The position numbers were made by a program, and so were the translations under genes. This document shows positions 1 through 5,984 of a stretch of DNA of 13,798 nucleotides, in pieces. The notes under the pieces were generated by a model. It saw nothing but the letters and a program-made list of their open reading frames with translations, had not been told where the DNA came from and ran no database searches. The stretch is from positions 1 to 13,798 of the forward strand of contig NZ_JANYGJ010000221.1 in the NCBI RefSeq assembly GCF_025362455.1, written 5' to 3'. Numbering within the stretch: position 1 is the first letter of the stretch; every line of letters begins with the position of its first letter. The DNA comes from Deinococcus sp. (GTDB taxonomy: Bacteria; Deinococcota; Deinococci; Deinococcales; Deinococcaceae).

Positions 1-12
1 CCGTGCCACCAC

Positions 13-141
13 CCTAGAGCAGATGTCATAAAAAGGGTCTTTTTATGACCGAGCGGAGCGAGTAGTTTTGACTGAGCAGGACGCAGAATGGAGGCGCGGG
101 GAGGCTGTTTTCCCCGTGGCGTAATTCGGAGTACTGCTCTA
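13..141. repeat. Candidate small intergenic repeat bounded by TAGAGCAG inverted ends
   Basis: The octamer TAGAGCAG at 15-22 is matched by its reverse complement CTGCTCTA at 134-141. Between them lie a perfect AT-rich stem-loop (25-49) and a weaker stem CGGGGA/TCCCCG (97-102 with 111-116). The block has no credible ORF. Short terminal inverted repeats that start with TA, plus internal hairpins, are the form of small non-coding repeats or MITE-like elements common in Deinococcus spacers. Only 8 bases match at the ends, so chance is possible, and no second copy is present in this window. Confidence 0.35.
25..49. other. Perfect 11-bp AT-rich stem-loop
   Basis: GTCATAAAAAG (25-35) and CTTTTTATGAC (39-49) are exact reverse complements around a 3-base loop. 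The A/T runs stand out in a GC-rich spacer. If a solute-binding protein gene lies just upstream, as is usual for this transporter class, the hairpin could end or stabilise that transcript and so give less permease than binding protein. It lacks the GC-rich stem of a classic terminator, so the role is inferred. Confidence 0.55.
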
Positions 142-156
142 AAAGGAGACTGTTTC

Positions 157-225
157 ATGACCATTATTTCGCTGTGCAGGTTCACAAGTGGGCCTGACGT
201 CACACCCCCAGGAGCTAGGGCATGA
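157..225 (+). CDS. Possible 22-residue leader ORF coupled to the ABC permease
   Basis: An ATG at 157 follows a strong Shine-Dalgarno AAGGAG (143-148) at a spacing of 8 bases. It opens a 22-codon frame beginning MTIISLC and ending PPGARA. The TGA at 223-225 overlaps the ATG of the permease at 222-224 as ATGA, the same junction that joins the two permeases downstream. I recognise no homologue. The good ribosome site and the exact junction suggest a translated leader whose translation is coupled to the permease. Such a short frame can also arise by chance, and the permease has its own Shine-Dalgarno (AGGAG, 210-214). Confidence 0.35.
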   Translation: MTIISLCRFTSGPDVTPPGARA

Positions 226-1385
226 CCAAGACGCTGCCCAAAGTGCCCGCCGCCGCGCCGCGCCGCAAACGTATCTCGGCAGACCGGTTGTGGTCGGTTG
301 CGGTGCTGAGCCCTTCGGTCGTCCTGGTGCTGATTTTCGTCTACGGCTTCATTGCCCGCAGCGGCTACGTCAGCCTAACTGACTGGGGCCAGGACCCGGT
401 GCAGGCGCTGGCCCTGAATCCGGTGCTGAAATTCGTCGGGCTGCAAAACTACAGCGATCTGTTCAGCGGCTTTTTACAGGTCCGGTTTCGCCAGGAGATG
501 ACGAGCACCATCTTTTTTACGGTGTTTTTCATCGCGGGCTGCCTGGGCCTGGGCCTGGGCCTGGCGCTGCTGCTCGACCGCAACCCACGCGGCGAGGGCA
601 TCTGGCGCACCATTTTCCTCTTTCCGATGTCGCTGAGCTTCATCGTCACCGGCACCATCTGGCGCTGGATGCTGCAACCCCAGGGCGGCGTCAACCAGTT
701 GCCCGCGCTGCTGGGCGCCAAGCCCGGCACCTTCGCCTGGCTCAGCAGTACGGCGGGCGTGCTCAAGCTCGACTGGAACATGTTGCCGCTGTTTACCGCC
801 GTGGTGGTGGCGCTCGTTCTCGGCCTGGTGGCCTTCCGGGCGCTGCGTGAGGGCAACAGCAACCGCATGACGGCGGCCTTCATCTGCGCCGCGCTGCTGC
901 TGATCTGGGCGCTGGTCATCGGCCCGAACATCAAACTGACGGCCCGGCCCGAATTTCACGGCTTCAACCTGGCGCTCATCGGCATCATCATCGCTGCGGT
1001 GTGGCAGATGAGCGGCTACACCATGGCGCTGTACCTGGCGGGTCTGCGCGGCATTCCCGAAGAGCTGCGCGAGGCCGCCCGCGTGGACGGCGCCAGCGAG
1101 GGCAAAATGTACCAGTACGTGGTCTTTCCGCTGCTGGCGCCCATTTCGCTCAGCGCCATGATTATCCTGGGCCACATCAGCCTCAAAATCTTCGATCTGG
1201 TCTACGCCATGAACGGCCCGGACAACAGCTACACCTCGGTTCCGGCGCTGAACATGTACATCACCTCGTTCCGGGGCAATCAGTTCGCGGTGGGCGCGGC
1301 CATCGGCACCATCTTGCTGATCCTGGTGGCGCTGATCGTGGTGCCGTACCTGGCCAGCCAGTTCCGCACCCAGGAGCGCACATGA
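222..1385 (+). CDS. Sugar ABC transporter permease, MalF/UgpA type
   Basis: This 387-residue integral membrane protein is one of the two permease subunits of a carbohydrate importer (CUT1, binding-protein-dependent transport inner membrane component family). It has a basic N terminus, a first membrane helix near residues 26-46, and several further helices. The cytoplasmic EAA loop that docks on the ATPase is near 276-300, with EELREAARVDGA starting at E280. The protein is about 80-90 residues longer than a minimal permease; the extra part lies around 165-245 and carries two more hydrophobic segments. The start has AGGAG 7 bases upstream and overlaps the stop of a possible leader ORF. Its stop overlaps the next permease start as ATGA, so the two are made together. 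Glucose/mannose-type permeases of Deinococcus-Thermus are my best guess for the substrate class; the sequence alone does not fix the sugar. No ATPase gene is in the window; CUT1 systems often share a remote MsmK-type ATPase. Confidence 0.9.
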   Translation: MTKTLPKVPAAAPRRKRISADRLWSVAVLSPSVVLVLIFVYGFIARSGYVSLTDWGQDPVQALALNPVLKFVGLQNYSDLFSGFLQVRFRQEMTSTIFFTVFFIAGCLGLGLGLALLLDRNPRGEGIWRTIFLFPMSLSFIVTGTIWRWMLQPQGGVNQLPALLGAKPGTFAWLSSTAGVLKLDWNMLPLFTAVVVALVLGLVAFRALREGNSNRMTAAFICAALLLIWALVIGPNIKLTARPEFHGFNLALIGIIIAAVWQMSGYTMALYLAGLRGIPEELREAARVDGASEGKMYQYVVFPLLAPISLSAMIILGHISLKIFDLVYAMNGPDNSYTSVPALNMYITSFRGNQFAVGAAIGTILLILVALIVVPYLASQFRTQERT

Positions 1386-2254
1386 CCGTCCAGAGCGGAC
1401 CCACCAGTGAACTCAGCCGCGCCGCGCCCAGAGCCAGAAAGACCGGGCCGGGCCGCATCGGCATGTACGCGCTGCTGGTCATCGCCGCGCTGTTTTTCCT
1501 GGTGCCGATCTACCTGCTGCTGGCCACCGCCTTCAAGACCCCGCAGGCCATCAACCTGAGCACCACCTGGCACTGGCCCGACTTTCTGAACTGGGCCTCG
1601 TTCAGTGAAGCCTGGGCCAAGATCGGCGGCAACTTCAAAAACAGCGTCTTCCTGGCGGTGGTCGCCACCTTCCTGAGCGCCATGCTGGGCAGCCTCAACG
1701 GCTACGCGCTGAGCAAATGGCGCTTCCGGGGCGCCAACACCCTCTTCGCCCTGATGCTGTTCGGCATGTTCATTCCCTACCAGGCGGTGCTGATTCCGCT
1801 GTTTCAGTTCATCAAGTCGCTGGGCCTGTACGGCAGCATCTGGGGCCTGATCCTGGCGCACGTGGTCTACGGCATCCCGATCACCACCCTCATCTTCCGC
1901 AACTTCTACGCCGACGTGCCCGACGCGCTGGTCGAGGCCGCCACCATCGACGGCGCGGGCTTCTGGAGCATCTACGCCAGGGTGATTTTTCCGATCAGCA
2001 TTCCGGGCTTCGTGGTGGTCATCATCTGGCAGTTCACCCAGGTCTGGAACGAGTTCCTGTTCGCCGCCACCCTGACCAACAGCGGCTCGCAGCCGGTCAC
2101 CTACGCCCTCTCGCAGCTCTCCGGCGGCCAGGCGGTGTCGTGGAACCTGCCGATGGCGGGCGCCATCATGGCCGCCCTGCCGACCCTGCTGGTGTACATC
2201 CTGCTGGGCCGCTACTTCGTGCGCGGTCTGCTGGCCGGGAGCGTCAAGGGATAA
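1382..2254 (+). CDS. Sugar ABC transporter permease, MalG/UgpE type
   Basis: The second permease subunit has 290 residues, the normal length for MalG-type proteins. I chose the ATG at 1382 because it overlaps the stop of the preceding gene as ATGA. The open frame extends further upstream, but only as an out-of-frame shadow of the first permease. There are about six membrane helices, the first near residues 27-47. The EAA loop is at about 180-206 (PDALVEAATIDGAGFW, then a VIFPIS motif), the contact site for the ATPase. The C terminus RGLLAGSVKG is typical of this subfamily. It partners the upstream permease to form the membrane channel. The operon ends here: an intrinsic terminator follows 18 bases after the stop. 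Confidence 0.92.
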   Translation: MTVQSGPTSELSRAAPRARKTGPGRIGMYALLVIAALFFLVPIYLLLATAFKTPQAINLSTTWHWPDFLNWASFSEAWAKIGGNFKNSVFLAVVATFLSAMLGSLNGYALSKWRFRGANTLFALMLFGMFIPYQAVLIPLFQFIKSLGLYGSIWGLILAHVVYGIPITTLIFRNFYADVPDALVEAATIDGAGFWSIYARVIFPISIPGFVVVIIWQFTQVWNEFLFAATLTNSGSQPVTYALSQLSGGQAVSWNLPMAGAIMAALPTLLVYILLGRYFVRGLLAGSVKG

Positions 2255-2271
2255 GGACGTGAGCAGGGCAA

Positions 2272-2307
2272 ACCCGTCTTCCGAAGTGGGAAGGCGGGTA
2301 TTTGTTT
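2272..2307 (+). terminator. Intrinsic terminator of the ABC permease operon
   Basis: ACCCGTCTTCC (2272-2282) pairs with GGAAGGCGGGT (2289-2299) over 11 positions with one G-T pair and a 6-base loop. It is followed by ATTTGTTT (2300-2307). The position right after the last permease gene fits Rho-independent termination of the sugar operon. Confidence 0.75.
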
Positions 2308-2314
2308 GGGAAGT

Positions 2315-2420
2315 GGGGTGTGGGGAGTGGGAACAGAGGGAGGGCATGAGCTGCGCTCACTCCCCTCACCCTTCCGCCGCTTCGCGGCTCCCTCCCTCTG
2401 CAAGCAGGTCTGCGACTCTC
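2315..2420 (+). repeat. Dispersed intergenic repeat, copy 1 (long form)
   Basis: The core GGGGAGTGGGAACAGA..GGAGGGC.TGAG.TGCGCTC (from 2322) and the tail GCAAGCAG.TCTGCGA.TC (2400-2418) recur on the opposite strand at 7343-7411. This copy has about 33 extra bases between core and tail (about 2359-2397), including a small CCGC/GCGG hairpin. It is non-coding by all signs. It matches the behaviour of the small non-coding repeats known from Deinococcus genomes. Confidence 0.7.
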
Positions 2421-2451
2421 CAGCAAGGGGCGAGGGATCAACAATGAGCGC

Positions 2452-2485
2452 CCAGACGCTGTTTTCTACTCCAGACGCTGTTTTC
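2452..2485 (+). repeat. 15-base direct repeat, 19-base period
   Basis: CCAGACGCTGTTTTC occurs at 2452-2466 and again at 2471-2485. It lies in the spacer between the transporter operon and the HAD gene. The rest of this spacer (2486-2723) shows no gene or structure that I can support. Confidence 0.8.
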
Positions 2486-2723
2486 CGCTGAAGTAGACCA
2501 CTCCCTTCCAGCAAGGTCGGTTATGGGCAGTTGTGGAGCACGGGCGCCCTACCTGAGCTACACGATGTGGGGGACGCCGGGAGACAAAGTGCGTGTGGAA
2601 CGAAGTAGGATGTATCATGCCTAGCGCGGCGACCGGCTCCCTCGCCCATCCAGCCCAGCAGCGCGGCATCACCACCCGACAAACGCACAGCGGCAGCGCC
2701 GCCAACGCCCAGCGCCTGCGCTC

Positions 2724-2729
2724 TACACT
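2724..2729 (+). promoter_or_regulatory. Leaderless -10 box of the HAD hydrolase gene
   Basis: TACACT lies 7 bases before the ATG at 2737, which would put the transcription start at or next to the A of the start codon. No Shine-Dalgarno is present. I see no good -35 element at the usual distance. Confidence 0.6.
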
Positions 2730-2736
2730 ACCCAGC

Positions 2737-3414
2737 ATGACCTTCGAAGCGATCTTATTCGATATGGACGGCGTGCTGGTCGACAGCGAGGTGCTGACCG
2801 GCGAGATCTGGCGCTCAGCTCTGCACGAACATGGCCTCACGCTGGACGCTCCCTCTTACATGGCGATGGCGGTGGGTCTGACCGTGCCGGGTCTATACAC
2901 CGCCCTGGAACGCGAGCACGGCTGGCAACGCCCGGCGCCGTTCGAGGCCCACCTGAATAGGCGGCTGGGCGAGGCTTTCGCCAGCGTTCAGGAGGTGCCC
3001 GGCGCGGCCCTGCTCCTGGGGGCGCTCCAGACTGCTCATCTTCCTTTCGCGGTGGCGAGCAACAGTGAGCGCGAGCGGCTGCACCTCAAACTGGGCGCGG
3101 CGGGTTTGAGCGGACTGGTGGGCGAACACGCCTACGACCCCACCTGCGTCGGGCTGCGCGGCAAACCGCTGCCGGACCTGTATCTGTATGCGGCCAGGCA
3201 GCTCGGCGCCGACATCCGGCAGTGCCTGGTCGTCGAGGACAGCCTGACCGGCCTGGCGGCGGGCCTGAGCGCCGGGGCCACCGTCTGGGCTTTCACGGGC
3301 GGCGCACACGGCGTGGACGGCGCGGCATTGGTCGCAGCCGGAGCCGAACGGGCGCTGGCCTCCCACGCCGAGTTGCGGCGTCTGCTGAACCTGCCGGGCA
3401 TCACTTCTGGATGA
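2737..3414 (+). CDS. HAD-superfamily hydrolase (subfamily IA phosphatase, beta-PGM/GphA-like)
   Basis: This 225-residue haloacid dehalogenase-type phosphatase carries all four motifs. Motif I is FDMDG with nucleophile D9 and acid/base D11, motif II is VASNS (S108), motif III is RGKPLPD (K143) and motif IV is VVEDS (E167, D168). The helical cap lies between motifs I and II (about 18-85). The family removes phosphate from small phosphorylated metabolites, often sugar phosphates. The beta-phosphoglucomutase cap histidine is not evident, so a phosphatase is more likely than a mutase. The frame is open back to 2593 (48 more residues), but the HAD fold begins at residue 3 of the chosen start and a TACACT box lies 7 bases before it. 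A longer product from the ATG at 2617 cannot be excluded. The last codons fall inside a 17-base tandem repeat. Confidence 0.85.
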   Translation: MTFEAILFDMDGVLVDSEVLTGEIWRSALHEHGLTLDAPSYMAMAVGLTVPGLYTALEREHGWQRPAPFEAHLNRRLGEAFASVQEVPGAALLLGALQTAHLPFAVASNSERERLHLKLGAAGLSGLVGEHAYDPTCVGLRGKPLPDLYLYAARQLGADIRQCLVVEDSLTGLAAGLSAGATVWAFTGGAHGVDGAALVAAGAERALASHAELRRLLNLPGITSG

Positions 3415-3457
3415 CGGTTTCGGCTGGATGACGATTTCGGCTGGATGACGATTTCGG
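3407..3457 (+). repeat. Three tandem copies of a 17-base unit
   Basis: CTGGATGACGATTTCGG is repeated head to tail at 3407-3423 (one mismatch), 3424-3440 and 3441-3457. The first copy contains the TGA stop of the HAD gene. The last ends 14 bases before the -10 box of the next gene. The near-identity of copies suggests recent slippage or duplication. Confidence 0.9.
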
Positions 3458-3471
3458 CCCGCCGTCTTCAC

Positions 3472-3477
3472 TAGACT
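3472..3477 (+). promoter_or_regulatory. Leaderless -10 box of the PEGA lipoprotein gene
   Basis: TAGACT is followed by 7 bases (GGGCAGC) and the ATG at 3485. No Shine-Dalgarno is seen. The -35 region falls at the last copy of the 17-base tandem repeat, so repeat number could affect promoter strength. Confidence 0.6.
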
Positions 3478-3484
3478 GGGCAGC

Positions 3485-4483
3485 ATGCCACGCCTGCGCT
3501 CCGCGCCCGCCCTGTTCGCCCTGTCGACGCTGCTGCTGACGGCCTGTGTTCCAACCACGCTGCGAAGTCAATCCGGCTCGGCTTTGAAGGTCACCGCAAC
3601 CCTCTCTGATTCGGCGCTGTCAACTTCGGCGCTGTCAACTTTGGCCCTGAAGGTGGACACCGGCCAGTACCGCCGCCCTGGCCCGGCGAGCGCGCAGGTG
3701 CAACTGAGCGGCCCAGCCAGCGGGGCGGGCACCTACCTCTACGGTCTACTCTTACCGGAAGCTCAACCTGGACGCCTGATCGTGCCGGAGACTCAACCCA
3801 CCGCCGGGACTGCCAACCTGGCGCTGCCCGCCGTCAACGGATTTACCCAACTGTTCGTGGTCGCCAGCACCCGCCCGCTGGTGTTCGGGCCGCTGGGCAG
3901 CAGCGTGTCTGAGCTTGGTCGGGCGGTGGGCGCGGCCACGGCTGGGCTTGCGGCGGGGAGCTGGAATGTCAGCACCCTGGTCTACCGCGTCAGCGACTAC
4001 GGGGCGCTGAGTGTGCGCAGCGTCCCAGACGGCGCCAACGTCTATGTGGGCGACACCTACCGGGGCCGCACGCCGCTCGACCTGGCGGCAGTGGAGGTGG
4101 GCCGCGCCCAGATTCGCATCGAGCGCGACGGCTTCGAGACCGAGAGCCGCACGGTGATGGTCGCCTCCGAGCAAAAGGCGCTGCTGAACGTTCGGCTGCG
4201 GCGACAGGCCACGGCCCTGCTACGGGTGACCAGCAGCGTGCCTGCCAGTGTGTCGATCAGGAAGGTCGGGGGCTCCGGCTCGTTCGCTCAGAGCGGCCCA
4301 GCGCCACTGGACTACACAGCGCCGCAAGAGTATAAACTGCTGCCCGGCGCCTACGCCCTGACGCTCACGCCCCAAGGTAGCGCTATCAGCCCGGCGCGAC
4401 TGGGCATCGAGCTGGCCCGTGACCAGACGCTCGACGTGAGCTGTGCGCCGCAGGGAACGGCCCTGGTATGTCAGACCAACTGA
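3485..4483 (+). CDS. PEGA-domain lipoprotein
   Basis: The product has 332 residues. The N terminus is a lipoprotein signal peptide: basic residues, a hydrophobic stretch, and the lipobox LTAC with Cys at residue 21. The mature protein should therefore be anchored to an envelope membrane. Residues about 22-170 are Ser/Ala/Thr-rich and of unknown fold. A PEGA domain (beta-sandwich repeat often found in surface-layer or envelope proteins) lies at about 174-240, with the hallmark SVPDGANVYVGDTYRGRTPL. A weaker second beta-rich segment at about 241-325 (LLRVTSSVPASVSI) looks like a diverged PEGA copy. Residues 43-52 are an exact SALST duplication from a 15-base repeat. It has its own leaderless promoter and ends in tandem stops TGA TAA. 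The precise role is unknown; a structural or binding function outside the cytoplasm is inferred. Confidence 0.8.
   Translation: MPRLRSAPALFALSTLLLTACVPTTLRSQSGSALKVTATLSDSALSTSALSTLALKVDTGQYRRPGPASAQVQLSGPASGAGTYLYGLLLPEAQPGRLIVPETQPTAGTANLALPAVNGFTQLFVVASTRPLVFGPLGSSVSELGRAVGAATAGLAAGSWNVSTLVYRVSDYGALSVRSVPDGANVYVGDTYRGRTPLDLAAVEVGRAQIRIERDGFETESRTVMVASEQKALLNVRLRRQATALLRVTSSVPASVSIRKVGGSGSFAQSGPAPLDYTAPQEYKLLPGAYALTLTPQGSAISPARLGIELARDQTLDVSCAPQGTALVCQTN
3611..3640 (+). repeat. 15-base in-frame tandem duplication inside the lipoprotein gene
   Basis: TCGGCGCTGTCAACT is present twice without a gap (3611-3625, 3626-3640), coding SALST twice. It keeps the frame. Confidence 0.9.
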
Positions 4484-4747
4484 TAAGGACTCCGATTGAA
4501 TCCCGTATGAACTACCGGCTGGGTCCGACCAAGCGTCCAAGCGTCGTCATCGGCCCTGCCCTGGACAAGAACGGGAGTGGGAGAAAGTACGGCCCTGTGT
4601 ACGGCCCTGTGCGGTATGAACGCGCAGGCGGCGCGTCTTGTCCAGAACGGGAGGATGGGCGTCCGTTCACGACGATGCACCTACCGGGCGTCTTGCCTCG
4701 CCGCCTGGCCGCTTTTGCGACTGTGCGGGAATGGAGCGTAGGGCCGT
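4484..4747. repeat. Repeat-bearing spacer before the rhomboid gene (dispersed repeat, second family)
   Basis: This 264-base spacer has no gene I trust. Within it, CTTGTCCAGAACGG (4638-4651), a 21-base block at 4655-4675 (ATGGGCGTCC to ACGACGA) and GCACCTACCGGGC (4677-4689) recur as reverse complements in the spacer before ruvB. The 21-base block matches 7241-7261 exactly. An inverted relative of the first block, CTGGACAAGAACGG, sits at 4561-4574. The shared modules mark a second family of dispersed small repeats. Confidence 0.7.
4588..4611 (+). repeat. 12-base tandem duplication
   Basis: TACGGCCCTGTG is exactly duplicated at 4588-4599 and 4600-4611, inside the repeat-bearing spacer. Confidence 0.9.
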
Positions 4748-5347
4748 ATGAGGTCGCCTGAGCGGGCAGCGCCGGTTCAGGCCCGCCGCCCGTTCGCCGA
4801 GGCCGGGCTGGTCGCCGCCGTGCTGGTCGCGCTGCTGTGGGGCCAGGAGATCGCCGACGAGCTGGTGTTCGGGGGCCGTCTGGACCGCTTCGGGATCGTG
4901 CCGCGCCACCTGGACACGCTCAGCCACATCCTGAGTGCGCCGTTTCTGCACGCCAGTTTCATGCACCTGATCGGCAATACCCTGCCGCTGGCGGTGCTGG
5001 CCTTCCTGAACGCCCTGCGCGGCGCCGGGAGATTCGTGGTCGCCACGCTGGTCATCGTGGTGGTCGGCGGGCTGCTGGTCTGGCTGTTCGCCCGGTCCGG
5101 CAACCACCTGGGCGCCAGCGAACTGGTCTTCGGCTACTTCGGGCTGCTGCTGGCCAGCGCCTGGCACGAGCGGCGGCCCGGCGATATTCTGGCCGCCCTC
5201 GCCGCGCTGGTCCTCTACGGCGGCGCACTCTGGGGTGCGCTGCCGAGCAGTCCCTACATCTCCTGGGAAAGCCACCTGTTCGGCTTCATCGCAGGCGTGA
5301 TCGCGGCGCGGCTGCTGAGGACCGACCGGACTAGAAAGCTGGTCTGA
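4748..5347 (+). CDS. Rhomboid-family intramembrane serine protease
   Basis: This 199-residue polytopic membrane protein keeps the catalytic landmarks of rhomboids: serine in GASELVFG (S124) and histidine in SHLFGFIAG (H176). It also has HASFMHLIGN, with H68, H73 and N77 at the same spacing as H145, H150 and N154 of E. coli GlpG. Rhomboids cut substrates within the membrane. At 199 residues it is a compact six-helix core with no cytoplasmic domain. The start at 4748 is the best ATG, because an N-terminal arm of about 16 residues precedes the first helix. I see no clear Shine-Dalgarno. A TAGGGC sequence 3 bases upstream is too close for the usual leaderless layout, so the promoter is uncertain. 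The substrate is unknown and the neighbours give no hint. Confidence 0.85.
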   Translation: MRSPERAAPVQARRPFAEAGLVAAVLVALLWGQEIADELVFGGRLDRFGIVPRHLDTLSHILSAPFLHASFMHLIGNTLPLAVLAFLNALRGAGRFVVATLVIVVVGGLLVWLFARSGNHLGASELVFGYFGLLLASAWHERRPGDILAALAALVLYGGALWGALPSSPYISWESHLFGFIAGVIAARLLRTDRTRKLV

Positions 5348-5395
5348 GCATGCGCCCAGGCCCTCATCTGATATCAACGAGAAGAGGAGATATGC

Positions 5396-5953
5396 GTGAG
5401 TGATGTCCAAAATACGAATCATCGGCCAGTTGTTATTCTTCTCTGTGGCATGACTGGTTCTGGGAAATCCACACTGGCAAAGCGCCTGGAAAGTGAATTT
5501 TTGTTTGTAAGATTTTCTATAGACGAGTGGATGATATCTCTTTTCGGCCATCATATGTCTCGCAAAGAATTTGACGATCGTATGGCAAATACTAAAACGA
5601 GAATCTTTGATATAGTATCACAGTTAGTTAAGTTAAACGTAAATATAGTACTCGATTATGGGTTTTGGCGGCAAGAAGAACGAGCATTGGTTTCGAAGAT
5701 GATTAAGGATATCAACGGGTATCCCGTAATCTACTATTTAGATGTAGACGCCGAAATACTTAGAGAACGTTTAACCGTGCGAAATTCTACACGAATTGAA
5801 GGTGAGTTTGAAGTTACTGAAGAGATGCTCAAGGTATTTTTGAAGGGGTTTAGTGTGCCTAGTGACGAAGAAGCGGTTGAAATCATTCACCTAAGTGGAC
5901 CATCATTGAACAACGATGTGCTGGCTAAACACATCATGAGGCTCTCAAAATGA
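5396..5953 (+). CDS. P-loop kinase-like ATPase (AAA_33 type), probably horizontally acquired
   Basis: The 185-residue protein has a Walker A motif GMTGSGKST near residues 18-26, a SIDEW acidic motif after strand 2, and a VLDYGFWRQEER segment typical of small predicted kinases (AAA_33 group, related to zeta-toxin and chloramphenicol phosphotransferase folds). An RLTVRNS stretch could be the lid. It probably transfers phosphate from ATP to a small substrate; which one is unknown. The start is a GTG at 5396, 6 bases after AGGAG (5385-5389). The nearer ATG at 5392 meets a stop after three codons. Base composition is the striking feature: roughly 40% GC by eye, with AGA, ATA and TTA codons that neighbours avoid. 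The AT-rich tract runs to about 5975, just before the 3' end of convergent ruvB. It lies 48 bases after the rhomboid gene and could share its transcript. Confidence 0.75.
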   Translation: MSDVQNTNHRPVVILLCGMTGSGKSTLAKRLESEFLFVRFSIDEWMISLFGHHMSRKEFDDRMANTKTRIFDIVSQLVKLNVNIVLDYGFWRQEERALVSKMIKDINGYPVIYYLDVDAEILRERLTVRNSTRIEGEFEVTEEMLKVFLKGFSVPSDEEAVEIIHLSGPSLNNDVLAKHIMRLSK

Positions 5954-5984
5954 AGTTTTTAAAGATAAAATTATTCGTCCAGCT

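Noticed and set aside
449..1175. Long minus-strand open frames opposite the first permease
   Set aside because: They are shadows of a clear membrane-protein gene, rich in Arg/Gln/His as expected of antisense high-GC frames, with no motif or ribosome site.
1001..1381. Upstream extension of the second permease frame
   Set aside because: It lies entirely inside the first permease in another frame; the ATGA overlap start gives a normal-length protein.
2593..2736. 48-residue N-terminal extension of the HAD protein
   Set aside because: The HAD fold starts at the later ATG, which has a TACACT box at leaderless spacing. The extension is low-complexity and unlike HAD proteins. Not fully excluded, because a TAGGAT box precedes the ATG at 2617.
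3407..3457. Tandem 17-base repeats considered as a CRISPR array
   Set aside because: The units abut without spacers and are too short for CRISPR repeats; no cas gene is present.
4468..4761. 97-codon plus-strand frame in the spacer before the rhomboid gene
   Set aside because: It covers the dispersed repeat modules and a 12-base tandem duplication, and has no ribosome site or motif.
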